Assembly: GCA_028023455.1 (NCBI GenBank) | Contig: JAQFVV010006734.1 | Location: 248,001-312,000 of the forward strand | Source of the DNA: Epiperipatus broadwayi | Taxonomy: Eukaryota; Onychophora; Udeonychophora; Euonychophora; Peripatidae | DNA: 64,000 bases | Direction: 5' to 3' | Part shown: positions 50,526-60,267 of the stretch, in pieces | Layout: each line of letters begins with the position of its first letter | Numbering within the stretch: the stretch's first letter is position 1 | Notes under the pieces: model-generated | Database searches by the model: none | Told to the model about the DNA's origin: nothing | The model's input: the letters and a program-made list of their open reading frames with translations, nothing else | Program-made: the position numbers and the translations under genes

Positions 50526-52373
50526 GTTAACTAATATCACTAATCAAGATGCAAAACATAGAAATAACCTTAGGTCAAGTCGTATTTTAGCAACTAAATG
50601 TGAAGGAAATAAAATTAGAGCTCAATTATGCAATTATTAATTATGTTGCATTCAATAATAATCGAATACAAAATTGTGAAATGAAATAGTAATTTAATGC
50701 ATGCTAATTACCAGAAGTCGATTCTACTATAAAAGCTAAATCCACTAATTTCCAAATCAAATCTTTTACAAATGAACTAGTCACTATGCATAGTTATTTT
50801 GCTGTGTTTGAATACCAGACACATTAAAAAGATGGATCAATAATCTGAATTAATTTTTCTTATTTATAAAATCTTCATTAGCAAAGAATTCTAGTATCAC
50901 TCAAGAAAAGAGTAAATAAATTATTCTTTAACATTATTAATAATAATTTCAAAAATGAAATTATCTTTAATATAATAATTAAAGAAATTCTTAATGTTAT
51001 CATTCTAAATTTGAATTTTAAGGAAGATAAATATCAACAAAAACATTTATATATCTAAATAAAATTATTTTAAGAAGATTTCAAGTTATAGAAAATGCAT
51101 CATGAATAAAGACAATTTCCCATAGGATCAAATGTTAGTGTTATTTCTACTGAAATGCCTAATATATATATATTTCATCTATATAATTCAATACCCAACT
51201 TCAATTTATATTGAAATAATTTATGAAAAGAGATTTCGTCACGCAAGAGGAATGTTTAGGAATAACGGAGTATACTGATTGCCTCACCAATGATTGATGA
51301 CCGGAAAATTGAAGAACTTTATTCCTAATGAACATTGCTACTTAAATTGTGGAAAATGAATAGGACAATATCAGAAACTTTAAATACATCATATCATCTT
51401 TGCGTATCAACATCCATAAATATCTTAATTTTATTTCCTTTGCTTCTAAAATCTACTTACGTTGGAATAATCCATTTTGGAAAATCATTAGATGAAAAGT
51501 AAGTGGAAAGATCATTGGGTTAAATTTTTTTTTTTATTTAATAAAATTTAGGTCTTTCTTACAAAACGACTTTACCAGGTTAATAAATAAAATTAATATG
51601 AAGGTAAGATTTTATTTTTCTTCATATTAAATTCATTCACTTATGACAAGACAGGATTTTTTGTTTATTACTAACTTAATTAATTTAATAATATTTGTAT
51701 AATTATTATTTGGTATAAATGATTAATATCCTTCGATAAAAGATCTTTTCTATTAACAATAGGGACCATACATAGATGGGAGGTCTTATAGAAATGGAAT
51801 CTCCAAAGGATTGGATATTACAAAAGTTTTCATTTATATTTATACTGTTTAATTTAAATTTGGTTAGTTAGTGTTATCATAATCTTTAGAATTATAAAAT
51901 TTTATTTATTGTTGCAACCTATTAAATATTGTTTGTGTTATAATACATATCCACTATGAAATAGGGAAGGTATAATTTTAAAATGTATATATTAATGTAG
52001 TAGAAATGTATTTAAACACTTATAATAAAAAATTTTGTTATATAAAGATACATTTAAAATGTTTTCAATTAATAAATATTGTTAATTTTTTATTTAAAAA
52101 AAGTCTGATTTATTTAAATTATTTTATTTTCATAATAAAATAAGATTGAATACACATACCCATATATATCATTCTGACTTAACATCATGATAACTTGGTT
52201 GAAAGTAATTTTGAGAATTTATCGAACTTATATAAAAGTATTATTATTGCTACAGGATATTGATGCACTCCTGAAGAGTGCTAAGAGCAAAATTCATCAG
52301 TTTGAATACTGAGCATAACAGAATAATCAAAAGAGGTAAAGATTGGATGAATTGGTCTAAGTTGTATCTATAT
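50526..52373. other. Insertion splitting the PLE: unassigned, partly protein-like
   Basis: The PLE reading order jumps from 56171 to about 50525, so everything between is foreign to it. The part from 52374 rightwards is the LTR element. This 1.85 kb to its left is not explained by the 357-bp LTR. Plus-strand stretches with protein-like composition but many stops occur near 50705-50820 (STNFQIKSFTNELVTMHSY) and 51255-51505 (GITEYTDCLTND, NIRNFKYIISSLRINIHKY). They may be remnants of an internal region of a related LTR element, but I do not recognise the domain. Confidence 0.4.
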
Positions 52374-52524
52374 TAAATATTTAATATTAAATTATCTTAT
52401 TTGAAATAGATTCAATTATGGATTAAACTTTTATCGCATCATTCATAGCATACTATATGAAGACCATAATTCTGACTCTTAGATGCATTAACCCTCATTC
52501 CTTAAGGGAAAGTGGACCATTACA
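52374..52524 (+). repeat. 5' LTR of the LTR retrotransposon (3' portion only)
   Basis: About 150 bp here match the end of the repeat at about 56023-56170: AATATTTAATATTAAATTA, TTTATCGCATCATTCAT, TCATTCCTTAAGGGAA, ending in GACCATTACA. Upstream of 52374 the similarity to the other LTR stops, so the 5' part of this LTR is missing or replaced. The following TATGGCTCCAAAC could serve as a primer-binding site (TGG directly after the LTR plus two bases). The tRNA species is not assigned. Confidence 0.75.
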
Positions 52525-53076
52525 TATGGCTCCAAACTTTAGGAGCATGAAACAATAGTTTACCATCAACAATATCCATAAAAAAAATTTTTATAAATAA
52601 TTTTATGGAATATAACCATGATCAATTGATTCATACAGCAATGATAGATAATTTCTACCATCAAAGGATAAGATAATTTTCATGTGAACTTTTAAAATAA
52701 TAAATAATAAAATAAAGAGACTTTAAAATAATAAATGATTAAATAGATGAGTCAGGTGCTTAAAAAGACATTTTTAAATTAGGCATTAAATTAATAACAT
52801 CTAAAAAAAAAAGGGTAGGAAAAGTTCTAAAATTACACTAAAAAGGAAAGACATAGCATGAAATCCTATGACAAATAATCTCTCTTAATAAACAAGGAAT
52901 AAACAAATTTATAACCAAGATAAAACTTAATTTATGATTACAAGAGACAGAAAGAATTTAGCCAATACAATAATGAAATGTGTTGAAAAAGTACAAAATA
53001 TTAATATTAATGAAGAAGGAGAAGAAACTAGGAATATTGAAGAAAGGCTTCACTAATCCAATTATCAGGAATCACT
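52525..53076 (+). other. 5' untranslated region of the LTR element
   Basis: Sequence between the 5' LTR and the first long frame. No recognised domain. A purine-rich stretch (GAAGAAGGAGAAGAAAC, near 53010) lies just before the frame. Confidence 0.5.
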
Positions 53077-53823
53077 ATGCCTGAGAGTAACTACTCTACA
53101 CAAACACTCATTCCTGATGAATCGATGTCCCAAACCAAAGTTACACTTGATGATGAAGTATCTCAAATAACTACACTCAAAAAAGCACAAGCTACAACAA
53201 ATAACATGACTATAGAACAAATGTTCCAAACCATTATAAATATGAATTATAATTTACAAGAAAATTTAAAAAGTAATATGGAAAATGTTAAATCAGAATT
53301 AAAATTGGAAATGAAGAGTTTGGAGAATAAATTATCTAATGATATCAAACAAGTATTAATAGGTCTAAATAATCTTCAAAGAGATAATACTGAGATGAGA
53401 CAAGCCTTAGAAGACATAAAAAAAGTTGTTGAAGAAAAGGATACCATATGCCAACAAATATTCAAAGAATTTCAGACTAATATCATTGATCAACTGAATA
53501 TTCAATGCAATGAATTGTATAGAACCAGAGAAATTTTTAAAAATGAAATAGATGAGAAACAGGAGAAAATACAAACAGAAATGCAAAAAGAATTACAAGA
53601 AGTAAATCATAAGATGAATCAAATCTATACAAAACAAATTAATGATTCAGACATTAATGAAGAATCATTGAAAGAGTTGGATAAAAATTTCAAACAGTTA
53701 GAAATTAAAATAACTGGTATAGAAAATGAAAGAATATCAGAAAACATCACAATAGAAAAATTGATGGAAGGCACAACAGAAATACATGATAAAGTAAATA
53801 GTATGGGTGAGGCATTTAAATAA
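53077..53823 (+). CDS. gag-like coiled-coil protein, first part
   Basis: A 248-codon open frame, the longest unbroken one in the region. It is rich in E, K, N, Q and I, with heptad-like patterning (about residues 45-240) predicting extended coiled coil. This is common in the N-terminal part of LTR-retrotransposon Gag proteins. Its place directly after the LTR and leader supports a Gag role in particle assembly. It ends at TAA (53821-53823). The next frame (53847) lies one frame over and opens immediately upstream (from about 53820), so the original protein probably continued across a one-base indel in the AAATAAAAA run. No nucleic-acid-binding knuckle is visible. Function is inferred from context, since the composition alone is not diagnostic. 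Confidence 0.6.
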   Translation: MPESNYSTQTLIPDESMSQTKVTLDDEVSQITTLKKAQATTNNMTIEQMFQTIINMNYNLQENLKSNMENVKSELKLEMKSLENKLSNDIKQVLIGLNNLQRDNTEMRQALEDIKKVVEEKDTICQQIFKEFQTNIIDQLNIQCNELYRTREIFKNEIDEKQEKIQTEMQKELQEVNHKMNQIYTKQINDSDINEESLKELDKNFKQLEIKITGIENERISENITIEKLMEGTTEIHDKVNSMGEAFK

Positions 53824-54162
53824 AAATTCAAGTTATAGAATTACAAATGTCTCAAAATACATATGCATGTCGACCACAACATAATGCTATCCAACATAAA
53901 ACACTAGTGATAAATGAAATGATTAAATATATGGAACCACTCCAGTATATTGATGTCAATTATGAAATTAAACTCAAAATATTTATCAGGGACAATATTC
54001 CTAAACTAATTGATAACCATCAATACCACTTTATTCTCCCAGTAGAGAAATATCTCAAGTACAAATATATAATTTGGGAAATTTTAAATGAATCTATTGT
54101 GCTGAATTACCTTGAATATCAATCAAGATATTTGGAAACATTCCATAATGGAAACAATGGTC
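53820..54162 (+). pseudogene. gag-like protein, second part (probable capsid region)
   Basis: Continuation in the shifted frame. From 53847 it reads MSQNTYACRP, then MIKYMEPLQYIDVNYEIK, KLIDNHQYHFILPVEKYLK and YIIWEILNES. The balanced composition with W, H and P differs from chance frames here, and the position suits a capsid-like segment. The open frame itself runs to 54419, but from about 54190 on it crosses an integrase-like repeat in the wrong frame. Confidence 0.5.
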
Positions 54163-54189
54163 TAAGCAAAATAGCAATTGAGCAACAAT

Positions 54190-54610
54190 ACTCAAAATTA
54201 TTGCGACAACCTATACAAAGAAACAAAAGGGTACTATGTTCCATAAATTGTGTAATACCTATAAAGGCCCATTCACTTTCATTAAGTATACAAATATGGA
54301 TGCTTAATAAGCCTTTAATAAAAATGGACCGAAACGATTACGACCCTGGATATGGAAACATAATTATGCAAATTGGAATAACCAAATTTATATATATATA
54401 TATCTTTTTTAAAAAATAAAATAAAAGTATACCAAATCGCCAATTAAAAATTGGAGATTAAACATTTACCAAAACTTATAAGGGTCTATTCATCTTCATT
54501 GAATATACCAATACAAAGGATTAATAAGTTTGTAATGAAGATGGACTCAAACGAAATTACTATCCAAAAATATGGAAATCATATCATGGAGAAATAGAAA
54601 GAAATTTTTC
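54190..54610 (+). pseudogene. Two tandem copies of an integrase GPY/F-module fragment
   Basis: Frame 54205-54306 reads KKQKGTMFHKLCNTYKGPFTFIKYTNMDA and stops; GPF is at 54266-54274. About 220 bp later the same segment recurs as KTYKGLFIFIEYTNTKD (about 54470-54520), including matching downstream non-coding sequence (TTAATAAG, then AAGATGGAC..AACGA). A third, longer and better preserved version lies at 55210-55567. The GPY/F module is the C-terminal end of Ty3/gypsy integrases, so the pol region appears collapsed into repeated tails. Confidence 0.6.
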
Positions 54611-55209
54611 TTTCTTTGTCATTTTTTTTTAAATAAAACTTTCACAACATGTAAATCTGAATTATTATAATTGTTATTAGGATTACAATTGAAAAGACCA
54701 AAGCATAAAAGCATAAAGGGGAAAAACACAATCAAGTACTTGAATAAAAATATATTAAGAAATGAACTCTTATAAATAAATTATGAATTTATTTCTAAAA
54801 CCCAGAATGGATTATACCATTATCATGGAAATAGAGACTGATTACTCATAAGTTGTCATATTCATAGATGAATTGCAACCAATAGGTTTAAGGGAAGCCA
54901 GAGAAAATCCAGTTAGACTCAAGATTATAGAGCAGGATTAGCACCTTTAAATAGGTCTATACATAAAATATGCATAGGCTAGTTAAAATAAAACTTAGTT
55001 ACAAGTAACTAGATCTTCCACCATACTATCTATTGGTAAAGCACCTTATAAATAATAAATATGGCCTTAAACAAATTAGACCTGAAAACATCCAATATAT
55101 TGAGAAAGACACATTGTGTAGAAAACACTTATAAGAAAAGAATAAAAAGCAAGTAATCCATATACTAATATTACATGATAAAATAAGAAATATGTAAATT
55201 ATATTAACT
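54611..55209 (+). pseudogene. Collapsed pol region, unrecognised
   Basis: Between gag and the integrase end, only about 600 bp remain where protease, RT and RNase H should occupy some 2 kb. A frame near 54860-54910 (FIDELQPIGLREAREN) is protein-like but not assignable. No YxDD catalytic motif was found. Confidence 0.4.
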
Positions 55210-55567
55210 AGAATGTAAATGAATCTTCTGGATTCACACCTATTAAATTACATTTCAATAAAGCAATTCCAAATTTATTTTAAAATTACCAACCTCCAAT
55301 TAAACCCAACCAGATTGATATAAAATATGATATACAAAAGGCATATCAAAGATTAATAAATAAATCAGAGCTGAAAAATAAAAATAGAAAGAAAAATAGC
55401 TACCAATTCAAAATAGGAGACAAGGTTTTTATAAAAACCCATAACCTTAGTAGACAACTCCAAAACAAATGCCATAAATTATATAATCCATATAAAGGAC
55501 CATTTACTATAATAAAACAAACAGGTCTAAATGCATTCTGGATAGATATAGATGGGAAAATGTAAGA
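55210..55567 (+). pseudogene. Integrase C-terminal region (GPY/F module) of a Ty3/gypsy-like element
   Basis: A frame with a single TAA encodes NVNESSGFTPIKLHFNKAIP (end of the catalytic core, the common N.S.TGF.P motif), a basic linker (KNKNRKKNSYQ), FKIGDKVFIKTHNLS (the typical KVGD.V.V sheet) and YNPYKGPFTIIKQTG (GPF at 55497-55505). This order is diagnostic of Ty3/gypsy-type integrases, which insert element cDNA. The frame ends at 55563-55565. The catalytic D,D,E core is absent upstream, so it is a remnant. Confidence 0.85.
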
Positions 55568-55800
55568 TACATATAATGCCACATTCTTATACCATATTTT
55601 GGTCAAATATAAAGATTAGATAACTATCATATGCAGATTATAAAATGAGAAATAGAAAAGAGACAACACCAAATAAAAACCTGGGGATGACCATTTAAAT
55701 GATGAGAACACCCAGGTTAACATATATACATATAATGCTAGAACACACATATACACTATAAGTGCTGAAATTTTCTTATATTAGAAAATTTTAACTCTGT

Positions 55801-55812
55801 ACAGAAGGGGAG
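55801..55812 (+). promoter_or_regulatory. Polypurine tract
   Basis: ACAGAAGGGGAG directly precedes the LTR start (TGTAAGG at 55814). This is the usual position of the plus-strand primer of an LTR retrotransposon. Confidence 0.75.
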
Positions 55813-55813
55813 T

Positions 55814-56170
55814 TGTAAGGGTAACTTACAATCTTATAAACTCACTTGTTTATGTACAATATCATACCATAAACTTAAAAAATAATTGTAAGATTATAAA
55901 CAGTAAACACATTATCCTTTTACGCTAAAATACCCATATACACACATATATAACTTAAACGTTATATTATAAAATTTTAATAACAAGTGTCCTTATATTT
56001 CAATCATTCATATATATGTATAAAATATTTAATATTAAATTATTTGAAATAGATTCAATCATGGATTAAACTTTTATCGCATCATTCATGGCATCATATA
56101 TGAAGACCATAATTCCAACTATAGTTAGGTGCATTCACCCTCATTCCTTAAGGGAATGCAGACCATTACA
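55814..56170 (+). repeat. 3' LTR
   Basis: A 357-bp repeat bounded by TGTAA and TTACA and preceded by a polypurine tract. Its last 150 bp match the 5' LTR remnant at 52374-52524. Immediately beyond 56170 the minus-strand PLE coding sequence begins, so this is the insertion junction. No clean target duplication is visible against the PLE sequence at 50525. Confidence 0.8.
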
Positions 56171-56562
56171 ACCATAAATATAAGGAATTTTTCTGAAATA
56201 TGTTATTTTACTTTTTTCTGAATCACTGAAGTACCTGTGCTGCTTTCTGAAAAATGCTTGTGACATTATTTCTGTACTCTCTATCAGATTTTTTGCCACT
56301 TTTCTGTATTGACCTGCTGTGAATTCTTGTATTTTGTTGTCATAATCAGTTTTATCCATTACAACTGTTACACTGCCTTTGTTATCAGGGAGAATAATTA
56401 TAGATCTATCTATTTTGAGATTTAATTGCTTTCCTCTCACTATAGGATATGTTTGACTTCAATTTTTGTTGCTTGTCAAGTGTTCTTTTTATTCTCCAGC
56501 GTAATTCTGCTGTTTCTTCTAAAGACAATTTTTGAATGACTTCCTCAGTGGTTAAAGAAGCT
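56171..56562 (-). pseudogene. Penelope-like element ORF, upstream part
   Basis: The minus strand encodes TEEVIQKLSLEETAELRWR, LKIDRSIIILPDNKGSVTVV and MDKTDYDNKIQEF, ending with KIPYIYG at the LTR boundary. The ILP.DKG..TVVM block precedes the RT core in Penelope elements. The next expected words (LPKIHK) are found at about 50518 as PKIHK, showing that these are halves of one ORF. The N-terminal part expected before residue T is missing: the element joins an inverted 3' end at about 56563. Confidence 0.9.
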
Positions 56563-57005
56563 GCTCAAAGGATAATGGCAAACAATCCCATAAGACAACC
56601 TATGGTGAATAATTATATATAATGTATGGAAACCACTAATCAACTTTGCTCTTAAAAAGAAAAAGTGGAGAAATCAGGAAGAACCTCAGACATAAGTATA
56701 TGAAATTTCTATTGACTGTTGCCTTTGGCAGGATGGCTCAGTTGGTTAAAGCATTATCATAAAATTCAATACTCACCAATCTAAGGGTCCAAGTTCAATT
56801 CCCATGTTAGTATTGTCATTGATCAGGCCAGCAATACCTGAAGACAGGGGGAGAATAATACTTCTCAAAATGTTATGCATATACTAACCTGTTTGATGTG
56901 CTATTACTAACAGTAGAATGTATTTGGAATATTTAAATAAAGTTAAATTTTTCTAAAGACATTCAATACTCATATTAGATGATGGAAATAGTCCAAACAC
57001 TAAAT
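56563..57005 (+). mobile_element. Inverted PLE 3' end joined head-to-head
   Basis: Plus-strand sequence encodes the last PLE codons (EAAQRIMANNP, then VWKPLINFALKKKKW with a small shift), followed by the 3' non-coding segment. That segment has a perfect box A (TGGCTCAGTTGG, 56734-56745), a box B (56791-56801), the hammerhead-like block (about 56836-56876) and the tail to about 57005. Partial 3' copies attached upstream in inverted orientation are a known Penelope arrangement. Confidence 0.8.
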
Positions 57006-57879
57006 TGCAATATATATGAATATTTATTACATTTACTAAAAACAAGTGCAAACCTATTTCTTATTAAATAAAATATATGTTTAACATTACCTACATATTT
57101 TGTCTTTTAATGAGAGTGAAGATTCAAAAACTAAAAGATACTGGTATGATATTCAGTTTCAAGAGGATGAAAAAAACAGTCAATTAATACTATCATACTC
57201 ATCCTGTCACTTTCAAAATTCAATGTCATAGCAATTATTCCTACTGTTATTTTAAATTAGATATTACTTTTTAATCTTATTTACAAATGTTATTTTATTT
57301 TGCTCACAATTTTTAATCTTGGAAAAAGTTTATTACTTCTGTTCTAAAATTAATTAACTATTTTAAGATTTATATGTTTGCATAAACTTTAGTACTGCAT
57401 TTTATTTACTAGAAATTATCATATTCAAAAATAATATACAATTTATTCCAGCATTTTTTATAATTGGAAGTAAAACTGTTGGAGAACTTTTTATATCATT
57501 AAAATATAACCAAAAAGTGATTATTTTTATATTCATAAAAATTATCAAAAAGAAAAAAAACTATGAGATATATATCAATATTAATAATTGATTGGGTAAC
57601 CATATAAGATATTGGAGATTAGATTAAATTTAGGTTTATTTTTTGTCTGATTAGTGAAAAGCATTCTTTGTAAAATTATTAAAATGATATAGAAAGTCTG
57701 TTGTGTGAAGTTATTCTTATAATACATGCAAATACTGATTAGATCAAGGCTTAACTATGATTACCGCTAATGTAACATTTCATCTCTCTGAAATATTAAT
57801 GTTTAATTAATTGCTCATATAAGATCTTGGGGACCAAATGATAATTGGGTTCATTGTTTGTTTACTTAATATATTAATC
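57006..57879. other. AT-rich spacer
   Basis: No recognised feature. Confidence 0.5.
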
Positions 57880-58010
57880 CAAGAAGATATTATAGTGGTA
57901 GAATATCAGATTTTAGAGTGTAAGATTCTCAGAATCCAGTGTTGGCACTTCTGACTTTTGTACTTCTTATAACTCTCAAAGGCATTATTTGGGTGTGACG
58001 TGTCAGTTTC
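57880..58010 (+). mobile_element. tRNA-like SINE copy
   Basis: TATTATAGTGGTAGAATATC resembles a tRNA D-arm/box A region. It is followed by an anticodon-arm-like hairpin (AGATTCTCAGAATC) and a degenerate box B. A GGTGTGACGTGTCAG stretch follows. The order resembles the SINE heads at 36.0-37.9 kb. The box B is weak. Confidence 0.4.
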
Positions 58011-58140
58011 TTGTAGTATATGCATATAAAGATTTTAATTTCAGAAATATATAGTCTCAGCTCTACATATTTAATAAGTTATATTTATTTACAAAGTTGT
58101 TAAAATTAATAGGTTAAAAAGTATATATATATTTAAGACC

Positions 58141-58470
58141 AGATTTGAACTCAGACTTTCAAGTTCCCTTTAATCATCCACTCCATCTTATACAACCAAT
58201 ACACATGACCACATACATGAAAAAAGATAAATGATCTGCAACATACATATTTCATGCTGAAACCAGCACTCATCAATTGGTCCAGATCATCATCTCCCAC
58301 ACATATATATATATAGTCAGTGCTCAATTTATATTAAGATAACAAATCTTCAAACTTTAATGGACAGGTTTCAACCTTCTCCACTCTCCAACTTTTCAAA
58401 TTATGTGTATTGGTTATATAAGATAGAGTGGCTGACTAAAGGGAACTTAAAAGTCTGAGTTCAAACCCTC
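58141..58470. mobile_element. Palindromic pair of tRNA-like SINE heads
   Basis: The sequence at about 58141-58206 and the reverse complement of about 58400-58470 are closely similar: TTTGAACTCAGACTTT, AAGTTCCCTTTA, CCACTC and ACCAATACACAT. The plus-strand right arm contains GAGTTCAAACCCTC, a good pol III box B. The intervening 190 bp hold the words CCAGCACTCATCAA and CACATATATATATA also seen at about 36925-36985. It looks like two SINE copies in opposite orientation, or one foldback element. Confidence 0.6.
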
Positions 58471-59704
58471 TTTATTTAAATAATATATATTATATTTTAA
58501 ATATATATATTTTTATAATTACATACAATTAAGAGTTTGTAAAGAATAAATGGTGTACATAAACTAATTAAATCTATATGATTAAAAAAGTTCTGAAATA
58601 AGTAAAAGAAAAATTATCCTTGTTAAATTTGTTTCTCAGAATTGAGTATATCAATCCAAATGTGGTTTGAAATCCAAAGCCTCAAGTTTAGAAAGTTATT
58701 TAAAAGTAGACATATAAATGTTAGAACCATTAACTAGTTAGAATAGATTGAGAATCTACTTTTAATAATGAAAAGTTCATATATTGTACACTTCTGTGAA
58801 ATAAGATAGGAGAACAACGGTTGCAAATATATATATAAATTTATTATAAGAGAAATAATAGCAAATATAATGGAAATTTTTTATAAACAGTCATCATATG
58901 CTAGATTAAATAGCTGAGACATATGGTTGTTTACTCAGAAGTACATGCCAATTGGAAAATATGATTATGTTAGAATAAATATTAGATAAAAAAAAAGTAA
59001 AAAATGTTAAAATTTATATGTACAAAAATAGTTATTACATTATATAATAATAATAAAATGTAAAAAGTTACAGAAAAATTATGGATTAACAATGAGAAAA
59101 GTAGAAGATTAAATTCTTAAAAAAAAAAACTAACCGAATAACAAATACATAATTAAAAATCACATCAAACAATTAATGTCCAGAATTAAATACTTAAACT
59201 TATTAATTCAAATAATGTGCAGAATTAAATACTTAAATTTATTAATTCAAATAAATCTTTAAGAAAACTCTTCCTACTAACAGATTTTTAATTAGAAAGA
59301 TAATGTTGTCCAACATTGATATCTTAAGTTCTTTATGTAAATGAAATGAAAAAGTCATTAAACATTTCCTTCACATCATTTTTTGTTGTTGCATAACAAC
59401 ATACATATATAGAAATATTATGGCCACTATTATGTAACCCTAAATATATAGTAAACAATATAAAGAGAATTGTGCAAATTTTAAATCATAATAGTCATAA
59501 TATCTATTCAATCTCATCTAAATTTTAATCTCTTTCACAATAAACTCAATGAAATCTGATCTGACAACTTCCGATATATATATACACACAATATGCAGTC
59601 TTCTCTAATTATCTGAAAACTTGTAAATCAGACTAACTTGCAATCATTGACCTTTTTATTATGCATGTGTCAATTTTATGTAGTTATTTTATTAATTTAT
59701 TGCT
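58471..59704. other. AT-rich spacer with a short tandem duplication
   Basis: A unit of about 43 bp with CAGAATTAAATACTTAAA and TTATTAATTCAAATAA is tandemly duplicated at about 59177-59255. No gene is recognised. TA microsatellites occur near 58303 and 59575. Confidence 0.55.
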
Positions 59705-59805
59705 CTACATGGTTAAGGGTAATGGTAGAGAGAGAGACTTTGGAACTCAAGGTCAAAAGATCATTGTTTCAGTTCTGTCACTTCCAATGCTTGAATTCTT
59801 ATGAA
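59705..59805 (+). mobile_element. Possible tRNA-like SINE head
   Basis: GGTTAAGGGTAATGGTAGAG (box-A-like), then a GGAACTCAAGGTC block and a degenerate box B-like TTTCAGTTCTGTC, in the same order as the other SINE heads in this window. Tentative. Confidence 0.35.
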
Positions 59806-60267
59806 ATCCCAAGCAATTAATCATTGCATTTTTTAAAATTAATTTATTCATAAAAATATTTTTTTCATTCTCAAAAAAAAGAGAAATGTGAACATATTGT
59901 ATTTTAAATTTTGTAAATAACTAGCATTTCAATAAAAATTTGATAAATGTAGGTTAACAACAACAACAAAAAAAAAGCAACAGAAAAATTTGACATAAAA
60001 AGTTCCAAGAGAGTGAAAAAGATTTCAACTGACAGATGTAATAATTAGAGAGCAATATTAAATATGAGCAGTGCCCACATAAAAAAGCTGATGTAGCCAG
60101 ATTACATTTCCCAAACGATAGAATTGAAGCATAATTTAAAGAGATATGCACTAAAGAAAAGATATGTAGAACATTAAGATCATAATTTCATTAGAGAAAA
60201 ATTGAAGTTTAGAACATGGTAAAAAATATTGATAATCTTATAGAGGAAAATAGTTAAGAGTGTTTTC
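59806..60267. other. AT-rich spacer
   Basis: No recognised feature. Confidence 0.5.

Noticed and set aside
56727-56820. Functional tRNA gene
   Set aside because: Boxes A and B are present but acceptor and anticodon stems do not pair well, and the segment recurs as part of the PLE 3' end.
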